Virus record (IMG/VR): IMGVR_UViG_3300047564_003525
Coordinates: 1-49,462 of that record
DNA from: a virus
Direction: 5' to 3' (one strand)
Length of the DNA stretch: 49,462 nucleotides
Position numbers and translations under genes: made by a program
Notes under the pieces: generated by a model
Told to the model about the DNA's origin: nothing
The model's input: only the letters and a program-made list of their open reading frames with translations
The model's database searches: none
Shown here: positions 1 through 8,828 of the stretch, in pieces
Position numbering within the stretch: the stretch's first letter is position 1
Layout of the letters: each line of letters opens with the position of its first letter

Positions 1-1
1 A

Positions 2-1948
2 ATCGAAGACCCCAAAGAGGATCGAGCCCTAGCCGATCTGTCGGAGGAGCAGGTAGCTGCAGTCGGCGATGCTGTCGCCGAGATTGTGGCTGAGCACATG
101 ATGGAAGTGGTGGAAGACACCATGGAAATGCTTCAGGGCGAAGAGCCCGAGGGGGAGGCCGAGGCCAAGGAAGCGGTGGAGGAGCGCTCACTGGAAGGCA
201 AGTACACCCGCACCGAAGTCACGTCTTTCGCGGAGGTGGAGGATCGAACTTTCGAGTTCCCCTTCTCCTCCGAGTACCCCGTGGCCCGGTACTTCGGCAA
301 CGAAGTGCTGAGCCATGAGCGCGAGGCCGCCGATCTTGGCCGGCTTAACGACGGAGCACCCCTGCTCTTCAACCACGACCCTGACAAGGTGGTGGGCGTC
401 GTCGAGCGTGCCTGGATCGACGGCGACAAGAAGCGTGGCTACGTGAAAGTCCGCTTCTCTCGCAACAGCTTCGCCAAAGAAGTGATGGCTGATGTCAAGG
501 ATGGCGTCCTTCGGGGTGTCAGCTTTGGCTACGCCATTAACAAGATGGAGGAGCGTGGCGACAACTTCGTGGCTACCAATTGGGCGCCCTACGAAGTGTC
601 GGTCGTTAGTATCGCAGCTGACCCCACTATCGGGATCGGCCGTTCTCTGGCGACCGATTCTGCGGCCACCGCCGCATCACCAACCCCCGAACCAAAGGTT
701 CTCCAAATGGAAAACACCACCCCTGACGTGGAGGTGATCCGGTCCAAGGCCGCCGAGGCCGAGCGTAGCCGTATCGCCGCCATCACCGCCCTCGGTGAAA
801 AGCATGGTCTCCAGGAGCTCGCTCGCGAGCTCGTTGATGGTGGCCGCTCTGTGGACGAGGCTCGCGCCGCCGTCCTCGAAAAAATCGACACCCGCGCCGC
901 CAAAGTGGAACACCGCATCGCTGACGAAAAGGCCAACGATCTTGGCCTTACCGCCCAGGAGACCAAAGAGTTCTCCTTCCTCCGCGCCTTCAACGCTCTT
1001 GCCAACCCCAGCGATAAGAAAGCCTGGGAAGCGGCCGCTTTCGAGCGCGAAGTGTCTGAGGCTGCCTCCAAGAAGTACGGCAAGCCCGCGAACGGCATCA
1101 TGGTGCCGAACGAGGTGCTTCGTCGTGACCTGACCGTCGGCACCCCCACCGCTGGCGGCAACCTGGTTGCTACCGAGCTGCTGGCTGGTTCGTTCATCGA
1201 CCTGCTGCGCAACCGCATGGCTCTGATGCAGGCTGGCATCACCATGCTGTCCGGCCTCCAGGGCAACATCAGCATCCCCCGGCAAACCGCAGCAGCCACC
1301 GCTTACTGGGTCGGCGAGGGCAGCGCTCCCACCGAGAGCCAGCAGTCGATCGACCAGGTCAACATGTCGCCCAAGACCGTGGGTGCCTTCGTTGACTACT
1401 CCCGCCGCCTGCTGCTTCAGAGCAGCGTCGACGTGGAAGCCATGATTCGTCGTGACCTGGCCAGCGTGATCGCGCTTGAGCTGGACCGCGCCGGCATCTA
1501 CGGCACCGGCTCTGCCAACCAGCCCCTGGGCCTGACCGGCACCTCCGGCATCGGCACCCAGACCATCAGCACCTACGGAACCTTCGCCGAGTACATCGGC
1601 ATGGAGACCGACGTTGCTTCCGCCAACGCTGACGCTGGCTCCCTGCGTTACATCATCAACGCTGCCGCCCGCGGCGCGCTGAAGAGCACCGCAGTGGTCG
1701 GCACCGAAGCTCGCTTCGTGTATGAGGACGACGAGATCAACGGTTACCCCGTGATCGTGTCGAACCAGCTCTCCAGCAACGATGCTCTGTTCGGTGACTT
1801 CAGCCAGTTCGTGATGGGCATGTGGTCTGGTCTCGACCTGACCGTTGATCCCTACGCCGGCGCCACCAGCGGCAACGTGCGGATCATCGCCCTTCAGGAT
1901 GTTGACTTCGCAGTCAAGCAGCCTGGCGCCTTCTGCTACGGCACCTGA
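2..1948 (+). CDS. Prohead protease - major capsid protein fusion (5' partial)
   Basis: The reading frame is already open at base 2 with no stop, so the true start lies left of the window; 648 residues are visible. A GTG at 86 and an ATG at 98 are possible starts but the coding-like sequence continues upstream of both. The N-terminal part (to about visible residue 225) is an HK97-type prohead protease: the NHDP segment carries the probable catalytic His and RGVSFGY the probable catalytic Ser. A charged helical segment follows (ERSRIAAITALGEKHG, scaffold or delta-domain like), and then an HK97-fold major capsid protein (SIPRQTAAATAYWVGEG, a typical capsid N-arm/E-loop region). Family knowledge: the protease matures the procapsid and the capsid domain forms the icosahedral shell. 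Fusion of the two is known but less common than separate genes. No frameshift is visible between the domains. Confidence 0.93.
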   Translation: MEDPKEDRALADLSEEQVAAVGDAVAEIVAEHMMEVVEDTMEMLQGEEPEGEAEAKEAVEERSLEGKYTRTEVTSFAEVEDRTFEFPFSSEYPVARYFGNEVLSHEREAADLGRLNDGAPLLFNHDPDKVVGVVERAWIDGDKKRGYVKVRFSRNSFAKEVMADVKDGVLRGVSFGYAINKMEERGDNFVATNWAPYEVSVVSIAADPTIGIGRSLATDSAATAASPTPEPKVLQMENTTPDVEVIRSKAAEAERSRIAAITALGEKHGLQELARELVDGGRSVDEARAAVLEKIDTRAAKVEHRIADEKANDLGLTAQETKEFSFLRAFNALANPSDKKAWEAAAFEREVSEAASKKYGKPANGIMVPNEVLRRDLTVGTPTAGGNLVATELLAGSFIDLLRNRMALMQAGITMLSGLQGNISIPRQTAAATAYWVGEGSAPTESQQSIDQVNMSPKTVGAFVDYSRRLLLQSSVDVEAMIRRDLASVIALELDRAGIYGTGSANQPLGLTGTSGIGTQTISTYGTFAEYIGMETDVASANADAGSLRYIINAAARGALKSTAVVGTEARFVYEDDEINGYPVIVSNQLSSNDALFGDFSQFVMGMWSGLDLTVDPYAGATSGNVRIIALQDVDFAVKQPGAFCYGT

Positions 1949-1953
1949 TCGCC

Positions 1954-2166
1954 ATGAAGATCGAGATCCTTCGCTCGGTCATGATCTCGGGGGAGCGGGC
2001 TGAGGCCGGCTCCCTTACCGAGGTCTCCGTGGCCGACGCCAATCTGCTGATCGGCATGGGCAAAGCCCGCCTCGCCCCCGAGGTAGCACCTGCGCCCGAA
2101 CCCCAGCCAGAGGCTCCCAAGAAGAGCCGCAAGCCTGCTGCCCCCACCGCCTCCGAGGAGGACTGA
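1954..2166 (+). CDS. Small capsid-adjacent protein (head completion type, hypothetical)
   Basis: A 70-residue protein beginning five bases after the capsid stop. The N-terminal 40 residues (MKIEILRSVMISGERAEAG ... VSVADANLLIGMGKA) resemble the small SH3/KOW-like proteins that commonly follow capsid genes in siphoviruses. The C-terminus is a low-complexity Ala/Pro/Glu/Lys tail. The role is inferred from position only: probably head completion or a capsid accessory. The tight spacing on both sides indicates co-translation with the capsid gene. Confidence 0.75.
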   Translation: MKIEILRSVMISGERAEAGSLTEVSVADANLLIGMGKARLAPEVAPAPEPQPEAPKKSRKPAAPTASEED

Positions 2167-2169
2167 ACA

Positions 2170-2574
2170 ATGGCAATCATCCAACAGGCGCTGGAAAAGC
2201 TGGAGCACTTTGCCCTGGCCCCCACCGCTTCCCGCAACGCTGCACTCGATGGCACTGCTGTCGATCTGCGCCCCTATGACGGCGACGTGCTGCTGATCCT
2301 CGACGTGGCTGCTGGTGGTACTTCCACCTGCACCGTCACGCTGCAGGACAGCGCCGACAACGTCACCTTCACCAACGTGACCGCCGTTTTCACTCTCGAC
2401 GGCACGCTGCAGCCCTCTGGCACTGTGTCCTTCGCCCAGGTCAGCACCTCTGCTTCCAAGCAGACGCTGGTGCTGAGCAAGGATGGCCTGCGCCGCTACG
2501 TGAAGGCCGTGTCCGCCGAAGCCGGCACCCACGTCTATTCCGTCAACGGACTGGGCGTGAAGAAGTACGGCTGA
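2170..2574 (+). CDS. Probable capsid decoration/virion protein
   Basis: A 134-residue, Thr/Val/Ser-rich, beta-strand-type protein starting three bases after the previous stop. It has alternating hydrophobic strands (GDVLLILDVAAGGTSTCTVT, VTFTNVTAVFTLDG) and no enzymatic motif. Its place right after the capsid pair, before a terminator-like hairpin, suggests a head decoration or other abundant virion protein. This is inferred from context and composition; I do not recognise a named family with certainty. Confidence 0.72.
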   Translation: MAIIQQALEKLEHFALAPTASRNAALDGTAVDLRPYDGDVLLILDVAAGGTSTCTVTLQDSADNVTFTNVTAVFTLDGTLQPSGTVSFAQVSTSASKQTLVLSKDGLRRYVKAVSAEAGTHVYSVNGLGVKKYG

Positions 2575-2591
2575 TTGCCGTACCCGATCTG

Positions 2592-2622
2592 CCCCAGCTC
2601 GCGATTGTGGGCTGGGGCTTTC
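2592..2622 (+). terminator. Possible intrinsic terminator after the capsid cluster
   Basis: A seven-base perfect stem CCCCAGC (2592-2598) / GCTGGGG (2611-2617) encloses a 12-base loop and is followed by a short pyrimidine run (CTTTCT). It lies in the 70-base gap between two + strand genes. The T-run is weak, so it may attenuate rather than stop transcription. Confidence 0.5.
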
Positions 2623-2644
2623 TGCTGCGACCTAGGATGGCGTC

Positions 2645-3079
2645 ATGGCATTCACTGAAGAGCTCGATCTGTTCCTGTCTGACTTCGGCGTGCCGGTGTC
2701 AGCTGGTGCGGTGACGGGCTTTGGCGTGCTGGATATGCCGAGCCAGGTGGTGGCTGAAGGCATGGTGCTGACGACCGATTACAAGCTGACGGTGAAGACT
2801 TCGGTCTTCGGCGGGCTGCTGTACGGCGACGGCATTACGGTCGACGGCGTCAACTATCAGGTCCGCGAGGCCATGAAAGTCGATGACGGCAAGTTCACTG
2901 ATCTGACGCTGACCAAGCTGGCCGCTGATGCGGTGGCGCCTGGCGGTGCGCCTCGTGAGTTTAGTCTGCAAGATCTGGCTGACGTGAACATCACGAATGT
3001 CCAGCAAGGTGACGCGCTGATTTACGACGGCACTGGCTGGGTCGACACCAACGAAATCGACGGCGGAGGCGCCAGCTGA
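2645..3079 (+). CDS. Head-tail joining-like protein with fibre-type C-terminus
   Basis: A 144-residue protein. Residues 1-95 (MAFTEELDLFLSDFGVPVSA ... VDGVNYQVREAMKVDDGKFT) resemble small head-tail joining or stopper proteins (lambda FII-like). The C-terminal segment LADVNITNVQQGDALIYDGT is the short motif common in phage tail fibres, so this looks like a hybrid of a joining domain and a fibre-type tag. Its stop shares one base with the ATG of the next gene (TGATG), indicating translational coupling. Function is inferred from context. Confidence 0.65.
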   Translation: MAFTEELDLFLSDFGVPVSAGAVTGFGVLDMPSQVVAEGMVLTTDYKLTVKTSVFGGLLYGDGITVDGVNYQVREAMKVDDGKFTDLTLTKLAADAVAPGGAPREFSLQDLADVNITNVQQGDALIYDGTGWVDTNEIDGGGAS

Positions 3080-4197
3080 TGGCTACGACTCGCCAACGGA
3101 TCAAGCTACGGCGTGACACGGCAGCAAACTGGACGGCTGCCAACCCGGTGCTGGCGGCCGGTGAAGTCGGCTACGAGAGCGATACCAAGCAGGCCAAGGT
3201 CGGCAACGGCAGCAGCGTGTGGTCGTCGTTGGAGTATGCGCCGCTAAACCGCAACCCGGTCCTGCAATCGATCCAGCTGCTAACCACCGGCGGCAATGCT
3301 GACACGGCTGGCGAGCTGGCATGGAACGAAGATGAGCAGACGCTGGATGTCGCCAAGGGTGGCGGTACGGTGCTGCAGGTCGGCCAAGAGATGGCCTTTC
3401 TTGTCTACAACGACACCGCCAACCCGATCACTGAAGGCACTGGCGTGATGTACGCCGGCACGAACGGCGCGAGCGGCCACCTGCAGGCGGCGCCGATGAT
3501 CGCCAACGGCAGCCTGCCGGGCCATGTGTTCCTCGGCGTGATGACCGAGACAGTCGCGCCTGGCGACAGCGGCTTTGTCACGTCTTTTGGCAAGGTGCGC
3601 GGCATCGACACCACCGCCTATCCGGTTGACTCAATCCTTTACTGTGATCCGGTCAACCCTGGCGGTTTTGTCACTGTTGAGCCGGACGGGCCGAATCTGA
3701 AGCTGCCGGTGGCGGCGGTGATCACGTCGGCCAACAACGGCATCATCTTTGTCCGCGCCGCAACCGGGCAGTTCATCAAGGACTGCCACGATGTTGAAAC
3801 GAGCGACGCTGCAGACGGCGACGTGCTGACCTGGGTCGACGCGGCAAATCGCTGGGAGCACAAGCCACCTGTCAATGGCTCCGCGCCCCGCAGCGTCACA
3901 ATTGCCGGGCCAGCGGCGGGTGACAGCTTCACGCTGTTTCGTACCGGTCGGGAAACGACAATGGCCAGTGTGGTCGGATTGGTGTCCGGCGGTTCTGTGA
4001 CATACGAGCTGCGCTATGCCATGGACCGCTCGACAGCGGGCACGTTGGCGACGGTTCCAGACACGGTGACCAATACGACCACTGGCGACACCGCCACGCT
4101 TCAGAATCAACCAGTCCCCGCTGATCGCTGGGTCTGGGTGGAGATCACCGGCGTGTCGGGCACGGTGGATGAGTTCAGTTTGTCTATTGCTTTCTGA
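3079..4197 (+). CDS. Tail fibre-like protein with Mtd-type N-terminal domain
   Basis: A 372-residue virion protein. The N-terminus (RIKLRRDTAANWTAANPVLA ... GYESDTKQAKVGNGSSVWSS) matches the short 'hyaluronidase/major tropism determinant N-terminal' fibre domain that attaches receptor-binding proteins. The middle is beta-rich (FLVYNDTANPITEGTGVMYA) and is followed by a DGDVLTWVDAANRWEHKPP motif of the kind that links fibre modules. A C-terminal beta domain could bind host surfaces. No reverse transcriptase or template repeat accompanies it, so there is no sign of a diversity-generating retroelement. Its position among head genes rather than tail genes is somewhat odd and could mean a head fibre. 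Confidence 0.75.
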   Translation: MATTRQRIKLRRDTAANWTAANPVLAAGEVGYESDTKQAKVGNGSSVWSSLEYAPLNRNPVLQSIQLLTTGGNADTAGELAWNEDEQTLDVAKGGGTVLQVGQEMAFLVYNDTANPITEGTGVMYAGTNGASGHLQAAPMIANGSLPGHVFLGVMTETVAPGDSGFVTSFGKVRGIDTTAYPVDSILYCDPVNPGGFVTVEPDGPNLKLPVAAVITSANNGIIFVRAATGQFIKDCHDVETSDAADGDVLTWVDAANRWEHKPPVNGSAPRSVTIAGPAAGDSFTLFRTGRETTMASVVGLVSGGSVTYELRYAMDRSTAGTLATVPDTVTNTTTGDTATLQNQPVPADRWVWVEITGVSGTVDEFSLSIAF

Positions 4198-4235
4198 TCT
4201 AGACTGATCCCAACGCAGAGGAGCCCCTACGTCTC

Positions 4236-4655
4236 ATGGCGACCTTTAACAAATTTCAATCGTTCGTCGAGGCCTTGGCCGAGAAGACCCACAACCTGGG
4301 CTCCGACACGCTGACTGTTGCTCTGACCAACACGCTGCCGGTGAACACCAACACCCAGCTGAGCAACATCACTCAGATCAGCTACACCAACATCCAGAAC
4401 GGCACGACGACGGGCCGCAACCTGGCTGGTGTGACATCGGCGCAGACTAGCGGCACCTACAAGCTGGACGCCAACGATCTGGTGCTTACTGCGACGGGCA
4501 CGGTTCCCGACTTCCGCTATGTCGTGCTTTACAACGACACTGCCACTAACGACGAACTAATCGGCTGGTACGACTACGGCACGACCGTGTCACTGCAGAA
4601 CGGCGAAACGTTCACGATCACGTGGGACGCTGCTGGCATCCTGACCCTGGCCTGA
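4236..4655 (+). CDS. Phage virion protein, function unknown
   Basis: A 139-residue protein starting MATFNKFQSFVEALAEKTHN, with NLGSDTLTVALTNTLP and a C-terminal FTITWDAAGILTLA. This type is widespread among phage structural genes, but I know no assigned function. The composition is beta-rich with many Asn/Thr, as in surface-exposed virion proteins. It lies between two fibre-like genes in the same orientation. Confidence 0.72.
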   Translation: MATFNKFQSFVEALAEKTHNLGSDTLTVALTNTLPVNTNTQLSNITQISYTNIQNGTTTGRNLAGVTSAQTSGTYKLDANDLVLTATGTVPDFRYVVLYNDTATNDELIGWYDYGTTVSLQNGETFTITWDAAGILTLA

Positions 4656-4677
4656 TAATCGCTGACGGAGGCAGACC

Positions 4678-6708
4678 GTGGCTGTAGCCCATAGCGCTGC
4701 CTCCGAGTCCCACACAGGGACAACGGGCTCAACTAACCAGACGGCGTTCAGCTGGACGCACACCCAAAGCGGCACGCCGCAGGGCGTGGTCGTGTTTGTC
4801 CACACGGTCAGCGCCAGCAACTTCATCACCTCCGTCACCTACGGCGGCACGGCACTGACCCGTGTCGCTGGGGCGGTCGCTATTGACACCGCTGGCGAAC
4901 CAGGCCGGACTGACATGTTCTTCCTGGGATCTGGCTTGTCATCCGGCAACCAGACCATCACGGTTAACCGGACCAACAACGCCACGGTGATGTATGCCTC
5001 GGCGGCGACAGTCACTGCCGCGACAGATACGACCTGGGCCGGAGTGCTGGTCGAGGAGGATAACCAGGCCCTTGCTCCGGTAGCGATCGACGATGGCAGC
5101 GTCGGAGTCAACAGCGTCCGCTACGCCGCTACTTATTACGGCGCTAACTCTCCGGCCCCCGCCGGCACTGGCAGCACCCTGCTAACGAGCATTGACCTCG
5201 GCAGCTTTGGCAACTCGATGGTCCGGGAGACCACGGCTGGCCAGGGCGCTCGCAACGTGGGTTTCAACGCAGCGTCAGATGACGTTGCTGCTGTTTACGT
5301 CGCGATTCGCGAGCTGGTGCCCCGCACCGAAACACCAATCGTCGGCACCTTCACGCTGACGGGCAACGCGGCGGATCTTGCGATCGTCAGCCCGAAGATC
5401 CTCGAGCCGGTCGTCGGCGCTTTCACACTTACGGGTAACAATGCCACGGCATTGCGTGGGTACGTCGTCGAGGCAGAGGCGGGCGCGCTGAGCCTGGCAG
5501 GCAACGATGCCACCCTGCGTCACCAGCACCAGATCGCGGCGGACATCGGATCGTTCGCGCTCACAGGTAACGACGCCACCCTCCAGGCCGTTGCTGTCAC
5601 CGAGCTGGCCGTCGAGGTCGGCGCATTCACGCTGGCCGGGCAAGCCGCAAACCTCAGCCGCACCTATTCGCTACAGGCTGACGCTGCGGCGTTCTCGCTC
5701 GCCGGCAATAACGCTGGTTTAGCCGACACCGATGAGCTGGCCGGCCAGACGGGCGCGTTTGCGCTCACGGGCGGCTCGCCGAGCCTGACCCGTGGCTACC
5801 AGCTGGCTGTCGAAGCTGGCACGGTGGCGCTCACGGGCAACGCTGCCACCCTGCTCCACGATCAGGATCTGCCAGTTGAGGCCGGGCCTTTCGCGATTAC
5901 TGGCGGCGAGCCTGCCCTGCTCCGCGGCTACTACCTCAGCGGTGGTGCTGGCGAGTTCATCGAAACTGGCCAGTCGGTCACGTTCAGCCGGACGTGGAGC
6001 CTGCAGGTCAGCGCCGGGGCATTCAGCCTCACGGGCACCCCGGCCAGCCTGACGACGTTCGGGCAGTTTGAGATCGATCCGATCGCCGGGTCGTTCGCAC
6101 TCAGCGGCAACCAGGCCGGACTGGCCTACGGCCGCGCACTCTCCGCCGATGCGGGCGCCTTCAGCCTCACCGGGGAGCCTGCCGAATTCTCCGAGGGCGA
6201 CGCACTGCTGGCCGATGCAGCCAGCTTCGCTCTCACCGGAAACGCCGCCGACCTAGCGCGGGGTTATGCGCTGGGCGCAAACGCCGGCGCTTTTGCGCTG
6301 ACGGGTGGGTCGGCAACGCTGCAGAAGACGGGCGGCTTTGCCGTAGACCCCGGCCAGTTTGCGCTCACCGGTGGTGCGCCAGAGCTCAGCAGGTCTTACC
6401 GGCTCGACGCAGATTCAGGCTCGGTGGTGCTCGCCGGCAACAGCGCCACCCTCACTAGGGTCGGAGCGCTGGCGCTCACCGTCGACGCGGGCACGTTCAC
6501 CCTCAACGCCGAGCCGGCCGCCATCGAGTGGCGGAGAGTTGCTCAAGCCACGGTGGGCGCGTTTGAGCTCACCGGCAACAGCGCATCGCTCACGGAAGCC
6601 GGCAATTTTGAGCTATCGGCCGACGCTGCGGCATTCACCTTCGCCGGCAATCAAGCCAGCCTGTCAAAGTCAGGCGGCGGGCGTCGTCGAAACGTGCTCA
6701 TCTTCTAG
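4678..6708 (+). CDS. Large repeat virion/fibre protein (about 20 copies of a 22-residue repeat)
   Basis: A 676-residue protein with a GTG start at 4678, preceded by GGAGG at 4667-4671. Residues 1-215 form a beta-rich domain (SWTHTQSGTPQGVVVFVHTV) of a type seen in bacterial and phage surface proteins. From about residue 222 to 665 the protein is a tandem array of about 20 degenerate repeats averaging 22 residues, with consensus AGAFxLTGNxAxLxxxxxLxa. It ends with a basic RRRNVLIF tail. Such GAF/TLTG repeats are typical of predicted extended beta-solenoid or fibre proteins of phages. Probable role: elongated head or tail fibre, or surface decoration. This is inference; the repeat number probably sets the length. 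Confidence 0.75.
   Translation: MAVAHSAASESHTGTTGSTNQTAFSWTHTQSGTPQGVVVFVHTVSASNFITSVTYGGTALTRVAGAVAIDTAGEPGRTDMFFLGSGLSSGNQTITVNRTNNATVMYASAATVTAATDTTWAGVLVEEDNQALAPVAIDDGSVGVNSVRYAATYYGANSPAPAGTGSTLLTSIDLGSFGNSMVRETTAGQGARNVGFNAASDDVAAVYVAIRELVPRTETPIVGTFTLTGNAADLAIVSPKILEPVVGAFTLTGNNATALRGYVVEAEAGALSLAGNDATLRHQHQIAADIGSFALTGNDATLQAVAVTELAVEVGAFTLAGQAANLSRTYSLQADAAAFSLAGNNAGLADTDELAGQTGAFALTGGSPSLTRGYQLAVEAGTVALTGNAATLLHDQDLPVEAGPFAITGGEPALLRGYYLSGGAGEFIETGQSVTFSRTWSLQVSAGAFSLTGTPASLTTFGQFEIDPIAGSFALSGNQAGLAYGRALSADAGAFSLTGEPAEFSEGDALLADAASFALTGNAADLARGYALGANAGAFALTGGSATLQKTGGFAVDPGQFALTGGAPELSRSYRLDADSGSVVLAGNSATLTRVGALALTVDAGTFTLNAEPAAIEWRRVAQATVGAFELTGNSASLTEAGNFELSADAAAFTFAGNQASLSKSGGGRRRNVLIF
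5341..6672 (+). repeat. Tandem protein-coding repeat, about 66 bp x 20
   Basis: This segment of the preceding gene encodes about 20 successive copies of an average 22-residue unit starting (A/V)G(A/S/T)F(T/A/S)LTGN. The copies are recognisable in protein but well diverged in DNA, which suggests old duplications under selection rather than recent slippage. Confidence 0.8.
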
Positions 6709-6763
6709 GAATGTCCCAGAATTGCCCGCGCTTCGATCCACTCAATACCGCTAATCTGATCTC

Positions 6764-7186
6764 ATGACCAAGCGCGAACAGATCCTTGCCGCTATCCGCA
6801 CGGCGCTGAACGGCACCACCGGTGTCGGCAGTCGGATCTATCGGTCTCGTGTCGAGCCATTAGCTAGGCAAGAGAGCCCGGCCATCATCGTGGAACCCGT
6901 CAGGGACAACTGCGACCAGAACACCAGCCTTCCAACGCTTGATTGGAGTTTGCTGGTCCGCGTGGCGGTTGTTGTTCGCGCCAACGTACCTGATCAGGCT
7001 GCAGATCCGACAATCGAGTCGCTTCACTCCAGGCTGATGGCTGACCTGACGCTGGGTGGGCTCGCAATCGACATTCAGCCAGTTCAGGTAGAGTTTCAAA
7101 CAGTAGAGGCTGATGTGCCTGCAGGCGTTGCTATGTGCGACTACCTCGTGAAGTACAGAACCTCTGTTGTCAACCTGAGCAGCTGA
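6764..7186 (+). CDS. Tail terminator / tail completion protein
   Basis: A 140-residue protein (MTKREQILAAIRTALNGTTG ... RVEPLARQESPAIIVEPVRD ... LLVRVAVVVRANVPDQAADP). The N-terminal helix, the 'ESPAIIVEPxxD' strand and the terminal YLVKYRTSVVNLSS strand fit the lambda gpU-like tail terminator fold that caps the tail tube and joins it to the head. The usual gene order also supports this: it sits two genes before the tail tube protein. Its stop overlaps the start of the next small gene (TGATG). Confidence 0.7.
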   Translation: MTKREQILAAIRTALNGTTGVGSRIYRSRVEPLARQESPAIIVEPVRDNCDQNTSLPTLDWSLLVRVAVVVRANVPDQAADPTIESLHSRLMADLTLGGLAIDIQPVQVEFQTVEADVPAGVAMCDYLVKYRTSVVNLSS

Positions 7187-7365
7187 TGATGGCTATCACA
7201 GTCGACGAATACCATGGTCGAGGAGGGTCGTATCTAATTGACCCGAAAACCGGCAAGCGGAAGCCCGTAGTGCAAGAAGCGGCGCCGGCCAGCTCCACCC
7301 CCAACTCTGAGGTAACCAGCGATGCCGCTCCTGACACGCAAGCGCCTGATTCTGTCAAAGATTGA
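7186..7365 (+). CDS. Small conserved protein between tail terminator and tail tube
   Basis: A 59-residue protein (MMAITVDEYHGRGGSYLIDP ...). The first ATG (7186) overlaps the previous stop as TGATG; a second in-frame ATG is at 7189. The DEYHGRGGSYLIDPKTGKRK segment is a familiar short motif of small phage proteins at this position, with no known role. The acidic/Ala/Pro C-terminus overlaps the next gene by 44 bases in another frame, an unusually long overlap for this region. Confidence 0.65.
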   Translation: MMAITVDEYHGRGGSYLIDPKTGKRKPVVQEAAPASSTPNSEVTSDAAPDTQAPDSVKD

Positions 7366-8482
7366 AGGCACCTACGCGCAAGATTCCTCCCCAACGGGCG
7401 GCGAGGCCATTCTTGTCCGCAACCTGGACATCACCCCGATCGAGGCTGATGTCGTGAGTCGCGATCTGATTCGTCCCTACCTGGGCAACTACGACCAGCT
7501 GCTGGCTCAGACCCGCGTTTCCATCACCTTCCAGGTGGAAATGGCTGGCTCCGGCACTGCTGGCACCGCGCCGAAGTTCAACTCGCTGCTGCGCGCATGT
7601 GGCCTTGCTGAGACCGTCCTTGGCACCCCGGTGACTGGCAGCGCACAGGCTGGCGCCGCTGGCTCTATCACCCTGGCTGCTGGCGCCAGCGCTGTTAACG
7701 ACTTTTACAACGGCATGGTGATCAGCATCACCAGCGGCACGGGCAACGGAAGCTCCGGCATCATCGTCGACTACGTTGGCAGCTCCAAGGTTGCCACCGT
7801 GCAGCCAATCAGCACCAGCTTCACGCCAGCCGCTTCCAGTGGTTACAGCATCGCCGCCAACGTGGGCTACAAGCCCGTGAGCACCGGCTTTGAGTCTGCC
7901 ACCATCTATTTCAACAACGATGGTGTGCTGCACAAGGCCACTGGTTGCCGCGGATCCTTCAGCCTGAATGCTGAAGTCGGTCAGATTCCGACCATCGATT
8001 TCACGATGACCGGCATCTACAACGCTCCTACTGACACGGCAGCCCCGGCAGTCACCTACACCGATCAGGCAACCCCGCAGATCTTCAAGTCTGGCAACGC
8101 TAGCGCTTTCAGCCTGCTGGACTACAGCGGCTGTCTAATGTCGGTCAACTTCGACATCGCCAATGAAATCGTCTACCGCGAGCTGATCGGCTGCACCAAG
8201 TCGGTCATCATCACTAACCGCGCCCCCAGTGGTGAGGCTGTGATTGAGGCGCCGACGATCGCGCAGAAGGACTATTTCACCGCCGCCAACGACGACACCA
8301 CGGGGCGTCTGTCGTTGCTGCATGGCACTACCGCCGGCAACCGCGTTGGTGTCGTGGCCGGGAAGGTCGACATCGCCAACCCCACGTATAGTGACAGCGA
8401 CGGCATCCAAATGCTGAACCTGCCTTACGTGGCTATCCCCACCGACGCAGGCAACGACGAGATCAACCTCGTCTTCTCGTAA
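7322..8482 (+). CDS. Major tail tube protein
   Basis: A 386-residue protein (MPLLTRKRLILSKIEGTYAQ ... VRNLDITPIEADVVSRDLIR) matching the phage tail tube family of siphoviruses. The first 100 and last 190 residues form the tube domain. Between them (about residues 105-185) is an inserted beta domain with the motif TSGTGNGSSGIIVDYVGSSK, probably exposed on the tail surface. Hexamers stack to form the tail tube. It precedes the tail chaperone pair and the tape measure gene, the standard order. Confidence 0.85.
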   Translation: MPLLTRKRLILSKIEGTYAQDSSPTGGEAILVRNLDITPIEADVVSRDLIRPYLGNYDQLLAQTRVSITFQVEMAGSGTAGTAPKFNSLLRACGLAETVLGTPVTGSAQAGAAGSITLAAGASAVNDFYNGMVISITSGTGNGSSGIIVDYVGSSKVATVQPISTSFTPAASSGYSIAANVGYKPVSTGFESATIYFNNDGVLHKATGCRGSFSLNAEVGQIPTIDFTMTGIYNAPTDTAAPAVTYTDQATPQIFKSGNASAFSLLDYSGCLMSVNFDIANEIVYRELIGCTKSVIITNRAPSGEAVIEAPTIAQKDYFTAANDDTTGRLSLLHGTTAGNRVGVVAGKVDIANPTYSDSDGIQMLNLPYVAIPTDAGNDEINLVFS

Positions 8483-8501
8483 CCCCCAAGGAGCATCCTG
8501 C

Positions 8502-8828
8502 ATGGCTTTCGTCCGCAAGAAGTCTTCCACATTCAAATGGCCGGTCACCGTCGAATTCCCCGTCGACGGCGGCCGGTTTGAAAAGGAGACTTTCGACGCC
8601 GTGTTCAAGCGCATCGGCCGTTCTGAATTCCAGAGGTTGGTCGACAAGGGCGACACGGATCTGATCGAAGCCGTCATGGCCGGCTGGGAAGGCATGCAGG
8701 ATGAGGCCGGGAAGGATATCCCGTTCACTTCTTCGACCCTGAAGGAGCAGATTGAGGATCCCTACTGGACTCGCGGAGTGATCGGTTCCTACTTGAAAAG
8801 CCTCGAGGGCGCTGCAGCAAAAAACTAG
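8502..8828 (+). CDS. Tail assembly chaperone, gpG-like
   Basis: A 108-residue protein (MAFVRKKSSTFKWPVTVEFP ...) in the position of lambda G. It is the short product of the G/GT pair: it terminates at TAG 8826-8828, directly after the slippery sequence A AAA AAC (8819-8825). Family knowledge: G and GT coat the tape measure protein and recruit tail tube subunits, and are absent from the virion. The DAVFKRIGRSEFQRLVDKGD segment resembles the N-terminal chaperone domain of many Gram-negative siphoviruses. Confidence 0.82.
   Translation: MAFVRKKSSTFKWPVTVEFPVDGGRFEKETFDAVFKRIGRSEFQRLVDKGDTDLIEAVMAGWEGMQDEAGKDIPFTSSTLKEQIEDPYWTRGVIGSYLKSLEGAAAKN

Noticed and set aside
3079-4197. Diversity-generating retroelement suggested by the Mtd-like N-terminus
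   Set aside because: No reverse transcriptase, template repeat or variable repeat pair was seen in the window; only the fibre-attachment domain is shared.
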